In this document: positions 1 to 5,284 of the stretch, one piece after another
Layout: every line of letters begins with the position of its first letter
Numbering within the stretch: position 1 is the first letter of the stretch
Assembly: GCA_025965755.1 (NCBI GenBank)
Contig: JAOPWI010000256.1
Location: forward strand, 1-5,876
Length of the DNA stretch: 5,876 nt
Source: Frankiales bacterium
Lineage (GTDB): Bacteria; Actinomycetota; Actinomycetes; Mycobacteriales; SCTD01
Direction of reading: 5' to 3'
Position numbers and translations under genes: made by a program
Notes under the pieces: model-generated
What the model saw: the letters and a program-made list of their open reading frames with translations, nothing else
Told to the model about the DNA's origin: nothing
The model's database searches: none

Positions 1-345
1 GACGCCCCGGTCACCCCGCTCGACCCGTGGGGCACCCTGCGGGCCGCCGTCGCGCACCGCACGCCGGGCAGCGGCCTGTCGGCCCGAGCCGCGTTCAGCG
101 CGCACACCCGGGGCGGCTGGCGGGCCGCCCGGGTCGACGGTGCGGGGGTCCTCAGCCCCGGTGCGCCGGCGACCTTCGCCGTCTGGCAGGTCGAGGGCGA
201 GCTGGTCGTGCAGGTGCCCGACGAGCGCGTGGCGGGCTGGTCGACCGACCCGCGGGCCGCGGTCGCCGGGCTGCCCGACCTCGACGCGCCGGACCCCTCG
301 TGCCTGCGGACGGTGGTCGAGGGGCGGACGGTGCACGAGTTGTAG
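1..345 (+). CDS. Amidohydrolase family protein (YtcJ-like), C-terminal 114 residues
   Basis: The 5' end lies outside the window. The reading frame is open from base 1 and ends at TAG 343-345. The first residues, DAPVTPLDPWGT, match the stretch after the last metal-site Asp in the amidohydrolase 3 (YtcJ-like) family, so the Asp encoded at bases 1-3 is probably the conserved catalytic/metal Asp. Next comes the family's C-terminal pattern: a RTPGSGLS segment, an AFSAHTRGGW segment, then the small beta-sandwich with SPGAPATFAVW and a closing TVVEGRTVHEL. Such enzymes are metal-dependent hydrolases of cyclic amides or related bonds, and the substrate is not predictable here. A hairpin 20 bases after the stop suggests that its transcription ends before lnt. 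The family call is firm; the exact function is unknown. Confidence 0.86.
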   Translation, partial: DAPVTPLDPWGTLRAAVAHRTPGSGLSARAAFSAHTRGGWRAARVDGAGVLSPGAPATFAVWQVEGELVVQVPDERVAGWSTDPRAAVAGLPDLDAPDPSCLRTVVEGRTVHEL

Positions 346-364
346 CACCGCGGCGACACCCCCG

Positions 365-399
365 CTGACCTGCGCCGATGGGGTGAACGTGCAGGTCAG
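365..399 (+). terminator. Hairpin after the amidohydrolase gene, probable terminator
   Basis: CTGACCTGC (365-373) and GCAGGTCAG (391-399) are perfect 9-bp inverted arms, and a G-U and a C-G pair extend the stem to 11 bp around a 13-base loop. It begins 20 bases after the amidohydrolase stop. There is no T-run, which is usual for actinobacterial terminators. Because a promoter-like TTGACA starts only 8 bases later, the same palindrome could instead be a protein-binding operator. Confidence 0.55.
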
Positions 400-406
400 A
401 GGCGTG

Positions 407-437
407 TTGACAGCCTGCGGGCGGGTCTCGGTAGGGT
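407..437 (+). promoter_or_regulatory. Candidate sigma-A-type promoter reading toward lnt
   Basis: A perfect -35 hexamer TTGACA (407-412) is followed after 19 bases by TAGGGT (432-437), which fits the actinobacterial -10 pattern TANNNT. The 19-base spacer is one or two longer than ideal. Transcription would begin near 443-446 and give lnt a leader of about 280 bases, or a separate RNA if it ends earlier. The call rests on motif match and position only. Confidence 0.42.
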
Positions 438-714
438 CGCCGCGGTCCACCGGGGAACCGACCGTCCACGGCCCGTACTCCCGGCGCCCTTCTGGACGTC
501 CGCCCCGTGACACCCGTGCCACCGGGCGGCGTCGCCAGTCCCAGGAGGTCGCCGAGGCGTCGGGTGCGGTGCGCGGCCGGGGTGAGCTGTGCCGGGGACC
601 CGGACCCGACCGCCCAGTAGACAACGGCACGTCGACGGCAGCCACTCGCCGGCGGGTCGGTCCCAACGGCGGCGGGTCCGGGTCCTTCCTCGGCCCGGCC
701 CCGGCGGCCTCCGG
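438..714 (+). other. Gene-poor GC-rich leader region upstream of lnt
   Basis: This belongs to a 381-base gap (346-726) between the amidohydrolase gene and lnt. Open frames cross it on both strands, but their translations are Arg/Pro/Gly-rich low-complexity text with no recognisable domain, as expected of chance frames in very GC-rich DNA. Local structure includes CGTCCA/TGGACG arms (466-471 and 492-497), a doubled GTGnCAC motif (507-513 and 516-522), CCGGG-GA-CCCGG near 592-603, and an imperfect direct repeat of GGCGGGTC near 651-680. An AGGAGG-like site at 543-547 has only an 18-codon GTG frame (564-620) after it. I see no known riboswitch, RNase P, tmRNA or tRNA signature. Confidence 0.4.
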
Positions 715-720
715 CAGAAT
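715..720 (+). promoter_or_regulatory. -10-like CAGAAT placed for a leaderless lnt transcript
   Basis: CAGAAT (715-720) has the conserved A2 and T6 of the actinobacterial TANNNT -10 element and ends six bases before the lnt GTG at 727. That spacing would put transcription start on the G of the start codon. No clear -35 is seen. The purine run GGGGGA touches the GTG and is too close to act as a normal Shine-Dalgarno site, which supports a leaderless start. The same layout recurs at 3350-3364. Confidence 0.45.
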
Positions 721-726
721 GGGGGA

Positions 727-2277
727 GTGACGTTCCCGCCCGCGGCCGTGCTGCCCGCGCCGCCGGCCGCCCCGTCACCGCCTCCGGCGGCGGCAGCGCC
801 CCGCACGCTGCCCCGCCTGCTGCTCGCCGTGCTGGCCGGGCTGGTCCTCTACGCCGCCTTTCCGCCGCTGGACCTTCCGGTGCTGGCCCCGGTCGGGGTC
901 GCGCTGCTCGGCCTGGCCTGTCGCCGGCTTCCGGTGCGTGCCGCAGCCCTGGCCGGCCTGCTCTGCGGCCTCGCGCTGTTCGTACCGCTCGTGTCGTGGA
1001 CGGGAACGCTCGCCGGAGTCGGGGCGTGGTTCGCCCTGGCGCTGCTGCAGGCGGCGTTCTTCCTCCCGCTCGGCGCCGGGCTCGCGGTGACCGCCCGCCT
1101 GCCGGGCTGGCCACTGTGGGCCGCCGGCCTCTGGGTCGGTCAGGAGGCGCTGCGCAGCAGGCTCCCGTTCGGCGGGTTCCCCTGGGGAAAGCTGGCCTTC
1201 AGCCAGGCCGACACGGCGTTCACGCCGCTGGCCGCGCTCGGCGGCGCGCCACTGGTCACCGCCGCCGTGGCGCTGTCGGGAAGCCTGCTGCTCGCCGCTG
1301 CCCGGCGCCCGTCACGCACCGCCGGGCTGCTCGCGCTGGCCGCGGTGGCCGTCCCCGCGGCCGGGCTGCTGGTCGCCACTCCGGCCGACGGCCCGAGGCG
1401 CACGGTGGCCGTGGTGCAGGGCAACGTGCCGCGGCTGGGCCTGGACGCCTTCGCCCAGCGGGCCGCCGTTCTGGGCAACCACGTCGAGGCGACCCGGGAG
1501 CTGGCCGCCGAGGTCGCGGCCGGCCGGGTGCCCCGGCCCGAGCTCGTCATCTGGCCGGAGAACGCCTCCGACCTCGACCCCTTCACCGATCCGGCCGCCC
1601 GCACGGCCATCGACGGCGCGGTGCGGGCCGTGGGCGTGCCGGTCCTGGTCGGCGCCGTGCTGCAGGGCCCCGGCGACCAGGTCCGCAACGCCGGCATCGT
1701 GTGGGACCCGCAGACCGGCCCGGGGGACAGCTACATCAAGCAGCACCCGGTGCCCTTCGGGGAGTACATCCCGTACCGCTCCCTGGTGCGCCGGGTGACC
1801 GCCAAGGTCGACCTGGTGCCCCGCGACTTCGCCCGGGGCACCGAGACGGGGCTGCTGCAGGTGGGGCCGGTGGCCGTCGGCGACGTCATCTGCTTCGAGG
1901 TGGCCTACGACGGCCTGGTCCGCGAGGCCGTCCGGGCCGGCGGCCGGCTGGTCGTGGTGCAGACCAACAACGCGACGTTCGGGCGCAGCGGCCAGAGCGA
2001 GCAGCAGCTGGCCATGAGCCGCCTGCGCGCGGTGGAGCACGGCCGCACCGTGGTGGTGGCCGCGACCAGCGGCATCAGCGCGGTCATCGAGCCGGACGGC
2101 CGGGTGGCCCGCCGCAGCGCCATCTTCACCCGGGACGTGCTCGTCGCCGACGTCCCGGTCCGGGCGGCTCACACGCTCGCCACCCGGCTCGGGCTCCTGC
2201 CCGAGATCGCGCTGTCCCTGCTGGGCGCCGGCGCCCTGCTGGCCGGCGTGCGTCAGGCCCGGCGCACGCCCAGCTGA
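727..2277 (+). CDS. lnt: Apolipoprotein N-acyltransferase
   Basis: The product (516 residues; E. coli Lnt has 512) transfers the third acyl chain from a phospholipid to the N-terminal cysteine of lipoproteins at the membrane. A Pro/Ala-rich N-terminus (about 1-27) is followed by a block of membrane helices (about 28-220), including the family signature RLPFGGFPWGKLAFSQ. The nitrilase-like catalytic domain then begins at RTVAVVQGNVPR. The likely catalytic triad is Glu278 (VIWPEN), Lys338 (YIKQHPVPFGEY) and Cys389 (VICFEVAYD), with spacing close to E. coli E267-K335-C387. A last helix (about 490-510) ends the protein. The frame is open farther upstream to 589, but that stretch is Arg/Pro-rich and unlike any Lnt, so GTG 727 is preferred. 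The start looks leaderless. The last 25 bases overlap the convergent epimerase gene. Confidence 0.93.
   Translation: MTFPPAAVLPAPPAAPSPPPAAAAPRTLPRLLLAVLAGLVLYAAFPPLDLPVLAPVGVALLGLACRRLPVRAAALAGLLCGLALFVPLVSWTGTLAGVGAWFALALLQAAFFLPLGAGLAVTARLPGWPLWAAGLWVGQEALRSRLPFGGFPWGKLAFSQADTAFTPLAALGGAPLVTAAVALSGSLLLAAARRPSRTAGLLALAAVAVPAAGLLVATPADGPRRTVAVVQGNVPRLGLDAFAQRAAVLGNHVEATRELAAEVAAGRVPRPELVIWPENASDLDPFTDPAARTAIDGAVRAVGVPVLVGAVLQGPGDQVRNAGIVWDPQTGPGDSYIKQHPVPFGEYIPYRSLVRRVTAKVDLVPRDFARGTETGLLQVGPVAVGDVICFEVAYDGLVREAVRAGGRLVVVQTNNATFGRSGQSEQQLAMSRLRAVEHGRTVVVAATSGISAVIEPDGRVARRSAIFTRDVLVADVPVRAAHTLATRLGLLPEIALSLLGAGALLAGVRQARRTPS
2245..2270. terminator. Hairpin in the lnt/epimerase convergent overlap, possible two-way terminator
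   Basis: GGCGTGCG (2245-2252) and CGCACGCC (2263-2270) are perfect 8-bp inverted arms around a 10-base loop that contains the epimerase stop codon (TCA on the plus strand, 2253-2255). The lnt stop lies at 2275-2277, just outside. The hairpin sits where both convergent transcripts need to end, but it is inside coding sequence and has no T-run, so it may be a chance product of GC-rich codons. Confidence 0.33.
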
Positions 2278-3239
2278 GCCAGCACGGCGTCGTCGGCGGT
2301 CCAGTCGAAGGTGTACTGGTCCCGCCCGCCGGCCGCGAACCACGCGTAGGAGTCACGGAAGCCGTCCTCGACGCCGTACCGCGGCACCCAGTCCAGCTCG
2401 GCCAGCGCCTTGCTGATGGAGAACGACGTGCCGCCCACCAGCGCCTCGCCCCAGTGCACGAGCGGCGGGTGCACGCTGCGCGCGATCTCCATCGGCACGT
2501 GGACCACGTCGGCCGGCACGCCCACGGCCCGGGCCATGAGCAGGACCGCGCCGATCACGCTGGTGACCTCCGGGCCGGCCACGTTGTAGGCCTGGCCGAC
2601 GGCCGTGGCGTTGCCGGCGACCGCCGCCATGGCGTCCGCGACGTCCTGCACGTGCACCAGGTGCAGGGCGGGAAAGCCCTCGCCGGGCACCAGCACCGGC
2701 CGGCCGGCCTCGAGCCGGGCGAAGAAGGCGGGGTCGCGGCTGGCCAGCGGGCTCATCGGCCCGAGGGTGTGGCCGACCCGCAGGACCGTGGCGGGGAAGC
2801 CGCCGTCGGCGTGCTCGCGCAGCAGGTGGTCCTCGCAGCGCACCTTGCCGACCCCGTACGCCTTGCGCCGGTCGTCGTCGTCGGCGGCATGCCGGCGGAA
2901 GTCCTCCTGCACCGGGTGGACGAAGCTGCGCCGGTAGACCGCGGTCGAGCTGGTGAAGACGTAGTGCTGCAGGCGCCCCCGGAACAGCTCGATGAGCGGC
3001 AGCAGGTCGTCCACGACGTAGGAGGTGTTGTCGTAGACCACGTCGAAGGCGTCCCGGTGCGGCTGCAGCACCTCCTGCAGGACTCCCGGCACCCGCCGGT
3101 CGCCGTGCAGGCGGCGCACCCCGGAGGGCAGCGGCACCTCATGGCTGTTCACGACGGTCACGTCGTGGCCGCGCCGGGCCAGCTCGCGCACCAGGTGCAG
3201 ACCGATGTAGCGGTTGCCGCCAAGGACCAGGACGCGCAC
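2253..3239 (-). CDS. NAD(P)-dependent epimerase/dehydratase, atypical SDR (CSP41-like)
   Basis: This 328-residue protein starts at GTG (3239-3237), with AAGGAG (3251-3246) six bases upstream. The frame is open back to 3419, but only this start gives the family N-terminus VRVLVLGGNRYIG. The nucleotide loop GGNRYIG (7-13) has Arg in place of the middle Gly of the GxxGxxG motif, as in atypical SDRs of the CSP41-like group, whose usual form is GGTRFIG. LHGDRR (44-49), a TSSTAVY segment (96-102, candidate Ser/Thr) and Tyr128-x3-Lys132 (YGVGK) supply the SDR active site. The C-terminal half carries LHLVHVQDVADA and AYNVAGPE, typical of sugar-nucleotide epimerases and related reductases. The substrate cannot be told. 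The gene sits opposite to and between lnt and ppm, overlaps lnt by 25 bases, and has its own promoter candidate, so it is probably an independent unit. Confidence 0.9.
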   Translation of the reverse strand: MRVLVLGGNRYIGLHLVRELARRGHDVTVVNSHEVPLPSGVRRLHGDRRVPGVLQEVLQPHRDAFDVVYDNTSYVVDDLLPLIELFRGRLQHYVFTSSTAVYRRSFVHPVQEDFRRHAADDDDRRKAYGVGKVRCEDHLLREHADGGFPATVLRVGHTLGPMSPLASRDPAFFARLEAGRPVLVPGEGFPALHLVHVQDVADAMAAVAGNATAVGQAYNVAGPEVTSVIGAVLLMARAVGVPADVVHVPMEIARSVHPPLVHWGEALVGGTSFSISKALAELDWVPRYGVEDGFRDSYAWFAAGGRDQYTFDWTADDAVLAQLGVRRA

Positions 3240-3245
3240 GGACGA

Positions 3246-3251
3246 CTCCTT
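3246..3251 (-). promoter_or_regulatory. Ribosome binding site of the epimerase gene
   Basis: On the minus strand, AAGGAG lies six bases before GTG 3239-3237. It is the only strong Shine-Dalgarno site near the 5' end of this frame, and it decides the start against longer upstream options. Confidence 0.75.
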
Positions 3252-3284
3252 CACCAGACCCGCGCGACCGGTGCCGCGCGCGTC

Positions 3285-3314
3285 ACTCTGGGATGCACTT
3301 GACGCGCATGTCAA
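3285..3314 (-). promoter_or_regulatory. Candidate promoter of the epimerase gene
   Basis: Reading the minus strand, TTGACA (3314-3309) is followed after 18 bases by CAGAGT (3290-3285). That is a perfect -35 and a -10 that keeps A2 and T6 of TANNNT. Transcription would start near 3278 and leave a leader of about 39 bases containing the AAGGAG site. Position, spacing and strand all agree with the gene it would serve. Confidence 0.55.
3299..3314. repeat. 16-bp palindrome TTGAC-N6-GTCAA in the divergent control region
   Basis: TTGAC (3299-3303) and GTCAA (3310-3314) are perfect 5-bp inverted arms around GCGCAT. The right arm, read on the minus strand, is the -35 element of the epimerase promoter. 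The left arm puts a TTGACG on the plus strand, 45 bases before the -10-like CAGACT of ppm and thus too far to pair with it. A dimeric repressor bound here would block the epimerase promoter. It could equally be a chance repeat of a -35 motif. Confidence 0.33.
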
Positions 3315-3349
3315 CCCGGCCTGCCGGTGGAGCCCGCCGGGGGACGCGG

Positions 3350-3355
3350 CAGACT
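3350..3355 (+). promoter_or_regulatory. -10-like CAGACT placed for a leaderless transcript before ppm
   Basis: CAGACT ends six bases before GTG 3362-3364, the same spacing as CAGAAT before lnt. The two sites align as CGGCAGAnTGGGnnnGTGA. Transcription start would fall on the GTG. No matching -35 is visible 16-19 bases upstream. The GTG is not in the ppm frame but opens a 10-codon mini-ORF. Confidence 0.43.
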
Positions 3356-3361
3356 GGGCAG

Positions 3362-3394
3362 GTGAGCACCAGCACCTGGCCGGGTCCGCGATGA
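3362..3394 (+). CDS. Leader mini-ORF (10 codons) overlapping the ppm start
   Basis: GTG 3362 opens the frame VSTSTWPGPR and ends at TGA 3392-3394. The TGA shares bases with the ATG of ppm in an ATGA overlap. The peptide resembles nothing known. Its value lies in position: a leaderless-type -10 precedes it, and ppm itself has no clear Shine-Dalgarno site, so ribosomes ending the mini-ORF could restart on the ppm ATG. Alternatively, Ppm proteins often have a variable Ser/Thr/Pro-rich N-terminus, so a single-base error or a true frameshift could have cut an original GTG-started ppm at this point. Translation is not shown. Confidence 0.3.
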   Translation: MSTSTWPGPR

Positions 3395-4143
3395 GCCTCG
3401 ACCGCGTTCTCGTCATCATTCCGACCTACAACGAGGCCGAGAACATCGAGCCGATCCTGGACCGCCTGCACGCGGCCGTGCCGGGCGCGTCGGTGCTGGT
3501 CGTCGACGACGGCAGCCCGGACGGCACCGGCCAGCTCGCCGACGCCCGCGCCGCGGCCGACGCGCGCGTGCAGGTGATGCACCGGACGGAGAAGAACGGG
3601 CTGGGTGCGGCCTACGTGGCCGGTTTCGGCTGGGCTCGGGAGCACGGCTTTGACGTGGTGGTCGAGATGGACGCCGACGGCTCGCACGCCCCGGAGCAGC
3701 TGACCCGGCTGCTGGCCGCGCTGGAGGGCGCCGACGTCGTCCTGGGCAGCCGCTGGGTCGACGGCGGCAAGGTCGTCAACTGGCCGAAGTCGCGGGAGCT
3801 GCTGTCCCGCGGCGGCAACGCCTACACCCGGATCGCGCTCGGCCTGCCCATCCGGGACGCGACGGGCGGCTTCCGGGCCTACCGCCGGGAGGTCCTCGAC
3901 GCGCTGCCGCTGGACGACGTGCACTCGCAGGGCTACTGCTTCCAGGTCGACCTCGCCTGGCAGTCCTGGCGGGCCGGCTATCGCGTCGCCGAGGTCCCGA
4001 TCACCTTTGTCGAGCGCGAGCGCGGCGAGTCCAAGATGAGCCGGCAGATCGTGCTCGAGGCACTCTGGCGGGTGACCTGGTGGGGGCTGCGCAGCGGCCG
4101 CTCCCGCGGTCGCCGCCAGCCCGCGCCGGTGCGGCGGCCCTAG
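3391..4143 (+). CDS. ppm1: Polyprenol monophosphomannose synthase (GT2)
   Basis: This 250-residue family 2 glycosyltransferase should move mannose from GDP-mannose to polyprenol phosphate on the cytoplasmic face, making the donor used by membrane mannosyltransferases for proteins and glycolipids. The visible motifs are VIIPTYNEAENI (8-19), VVDDGSPDGT (37-46), KNGLGAAYVAGF (68-79), the metal-binding DAD in EMDADGSH (92-99), GSRWV (119-123), TGGFRAYRR and the late GESKMS. It ends in a basic tail (about 232-250) and has no membrane helices. In mycobacteria the membrane anchor comes from a fused or neighbouring Lnt-like domain; here lnt is a separate gene about 1.1 kb upstream. ATG 3391 directly precedes the conserved domain, though it lacks a good ribosome site. 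fxsA follows with no gap, so the two are probably one operon. Confidence 0.94.
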   Translation: MSLDRVLVIIPTYNEAENIEPILDRLHAAVPGASVLVVDDGSPDGTGQLADARAAADARVQVMHRTEKNGLGAAYVAGFGWAREHGFDVVVEMDADGSHAPEQLTRLLAALEGADVVLGSRWVDGGKVVNWPKSRELLSRGGNAYTRIALGLPIRDATGGFRAYRREVLDALPLDDVHSQGYCFQVDLAWQSWRAGYRVAEVPITFVERERGESKMSRQIVLEALWRVTWWGLRSGRSRGRRQPAPVRRP

Positions 4144-4602
4144 ATGCCCGCGGTGCTGGTCGGCGTGCTCCTCGTCGTTCCGCTCCTGGAGCTGTACGTC
4201 CTGATCCAGGTCGGCCAGGTCATCGGCGCGCCGATCACGATCGCCCTGCTGGTGCTCATGTCGCTGGCCGGCGCGGCGCTGCTGCGGCGCGAGGGCGCCC
4301 GGACGTGGCGGTCCTTCCGCCAGGCCAGCGGCGCCGGCCGGGTTCCCGCCAAGGAGGTGGCCGACGGCGCGCTGGTGCTGTTCGGCGGGGCGCTGCTGCT
4401 GACGCCGGGCTTTCTCACCGACGTGCTCGGCCTGCTGTGCATCCTGCCGCCGACCCGGGCGGTGCTGCGTCGCTCGCTGACCGGCCTGGTGGCGCGCCGC
4501 CTGCTCGGACCGGCGGCGTTCCTGGCACCGGGAAGGCGGCGGTCGCGCGGGAGCGCGCGGATCGTCGACGGCGAGGTGCTGGACCCGCGCGACGAGCCCT
4601 GA
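4144..4602 (+). CDS. fxsA: FxsA family membrane protein
   Basis: This 152-residue protein is about the length of E. coli FxsA (158). It shows the family pattern: an N-terminal helix running into PLLELYVLIQVGQVIG (13-28), a second helix (about 31-46), a cytoplasmic stretch with LRREGARTWRSFRQ, and the signature GALLLTPGFLTDVLGLLCILPPTR (about 81-104). A basic tail follows, ending in VDGEVLDPRDEP. In E. coli, FxsA overproduction eases F exclusion of phage T7; its normal job is not settled. ATG 4144 follows the ppm TAG (4141-4143) directly and has no strong ribosome site, so translation is probably coupled to ppm. An fxsA-ppm-rbpA cluster is common in actinobacteria. Confidence 0.93.
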   Translation: MPAVLVGVLLVVPLLELYVLIQVGQVIGAPITIALLVLMSLAGAALLRREGARTWRSFRQASGAGRVPAKEVADGALVLFGGALLLTPGFLTDVLGLLCILPPTRAVLRRSLTGLVARRLLGPAAFLAPGRRRSRGSARIVDGEVLDPRDEP

Positions 4603-4609
4603 CACGACG

Positions 4610-4641
4610 CGAGCCGCGGCCCTGGCAGGGGACGCGGCTCG
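4610..4641. terminator. Strong hairpin between convergent fxsA and rbpA, probable two-way terminator
   Basis: CGAGCCGCG (4610-4618) and CGCGGCTCG (4633-4641) pair perfectly over 9 bp. Inside, CCCT (4620-4623) and AGGG (4627-4630) add 4 bp around a 3-base loop. The hairpin fills most of the 57-base gap between the fxsA stop (4602) and the rbpA stop (4660-4662). It reads equally well on both strands. No T-run follows on either side, as is common in GC-rich actinobacteria. Confidence 0.65.
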
Positions 4642-4659
4642 GGTGCGGTGCAGTGCGGG

Positions 4660-5034
4660 TCAGGCGGACTTCTTGCCGGCCTTCAGGGCTGCCTTGATCT
4701 TGCCCTGGTTGTCGTGCAGCACGGCCAGCCGCTCGGCGAGGACCTCCTCGAGCTCGGCCACGCTGCGCCGCTCCAGGAGCATGTCCCAGTGGGTGCGGGC
4801 CGGCTTGGTCTTCTTGGCCTCGGGCTGCTCGGCGTCGCGCAGCAGGGCCGTCGCGCCGCAGACCCGGCACTCCCAGGTCGGGGGAACGTCGGCCTCAGCC
4901 GCGAACGGCACCTGGACGCTGTGGCCGCGCGGGCAGTCGTACGCGGCGGTGGTGCGGGGTGCGAACTCGGTGTGCCGGTCGCTCTCGTAGCTCACCGCTC
5001 CGAGGCGGGTCCCTCGCAGGACTCGATCGCTCAT
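4660..5034 (-). CDS. rbpA: RNA polymerase-binding protein RbpA
   Basis: RbpA (124 residues) binds RNA polymerase holoenzyme and group 1/2 sigma factors and helps form open promoter complexes. The order of parts is typical: an N-terminal tail (1-26), a zinc-ribbon core with Cys34, His38, Cys56 and Cys59 (C-x3-H-x17-C-x2-C, the same ligand pattern as Streptomyces RbpA), a basic linker around KKTKPARTHWDMLLERR, and a C-terminal sigma-interaction helix region SVAELEEVLAERL. Arg89 and Arg90 stand where Streptomyces R89/R90 are needed for sigma contact. The start ATG (5034-5032) has GGAGG five bases upstream. The gene is divergent from the NlpC/P60 gene and convergent with fxsA. A sigma-R-type promoter lies upstream, as is known for rbpA in Streptomyces coelicolor. 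Confidence 0.97.
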   Translation of the reverse strand: MSDRVLRGTRLGAVSYESDRHTEFAPRTTAAYDCPRGHSVQVPFAAEADVPPTWECRVCGATALLRDAEQPEAKKTKPARTHWDMLLERRSVAELEEVLAERLAVLHDNQGKIKAALKAGKKSA

Positions 5035-5039
5035 GGGGG

Positions 5040-5044
5040 CCTCC
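5040..5044 (-). promoter_or_regulatory. Ribosome binding site of rbpA
   Basis: GGAGG on the minus strand lies five bases (CCCCC) before the rbpA ATG and confirms that start. The C-run next to it could pair with G-runs in the leader and hide the site. Confidence 0.75.
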
Positions 5045-5050
5045 GGGACA

Positions 5051-5072
5051 GGGTGTCACCCCTTGCAGGGTG
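5051..5072 (-). promoter_or_regulatory. Competing short stems in the rbpA leader
   Basis: In the leader RNA (minus strand) CACCC (5072-5068), GGGTG (5061-5057) and CACCC (5055-5051) occur in a row, the outer two inside a repeated CACCCTG. The middle segment can pair with either neighbour but not both. The second pairing ends seven bases before the GGAGG site. The stems are only 4-5 bp, so regulation is a possibility and not a firm claim. Confidence 0.25.
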
Positions 5073-5085
5073 CGTCGCTGTGCAC

Positions 5086-5112
5086 AACGACCGGTCGGGG
5101 GAGAGGATTCCC
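5086..5112 (-). promoter_or_regulatory. Sigma-R/SigH-type promoter of rbpA
   Basis: On the minus strand GGGAAT (5112-5107) is followed by GTT (5088-5086), with exactly 18 bases between GGAAT and GTT. This equals the published sigma-R consensus GGAAT-N18-GTT of Streptomyces, which is shared with mycobacterial SigH. Transcription would start near 5079 and give a leader of about 45 bases. Sigma-R is freed from its zinc anti-sigma factor RsrA by thiol oxidation, so rbpA here is probably induced by disulfide stress. The element faces rbpA and sits at a sensible distance. Confidence 0.75.
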
Positions 5113-5122
5113 GGCCAGCGCC

Positions 5123-5148
5123 GACTCGAACACCCGCGCACCGGTTCC
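5123..5148 (-). promoter_or_regulatory. Weak second ECF-like promoter upstream of rbpA
   Basis: On the minus strand GGAAC (5148-5144, within GGGGAACC) is followed after 18 bases by GTC (5125-5123). This is one base off the GTT of ECF sigma promoters and lies 36 bases upstream of the better match. It could be a second start for rbpA or chance. Confidence 0.18.
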
Positions 5149-5284
5149 CCGCGCTCCGTACCGCCCGGATGGTGACCGATGCCACAGCGTCCAGCACGCG
5201 GGGGAGCAGTGATCGCTGGGCCGGAGGGCTCAACGCGCGGCCGCTGGCTGCCGAGAGGCAATACACCACTTGCCACAGCAGTCC

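Noticed and set aside
152..1114. A 320-codon minus-strand frame across the lnt upstream region
   Set aside because: The product is Arg/Pro/Ala-rich with no motif, lacks a good ribosome site, and half of it lies antisense to lnt.
996..3302. A 768-codon open frame on the plus strand crossing lnt and the epimerase gene
   Set aside because: Its translation is Arg/Gly/Ala/Pro/His-rich low-complexity text that shadows lnt in another frame and the epimerase gene on the antisense strand. Long chance frames are expected in DNA this rich in GC.
3283..4605. A 440-codon open frame antisense to ppm and fxsA
   Set aside because: ppm and fxsA are clear family members on the other strand, and the antisense translation has no domain and biased composition.
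5170..5190. An MtrA-type site (GTGACCGATGCCAC) before the NlpC/P60 gene
   Set aside because: Only one half-site is seen; the second repeat expected of MtrA boxes is missing.
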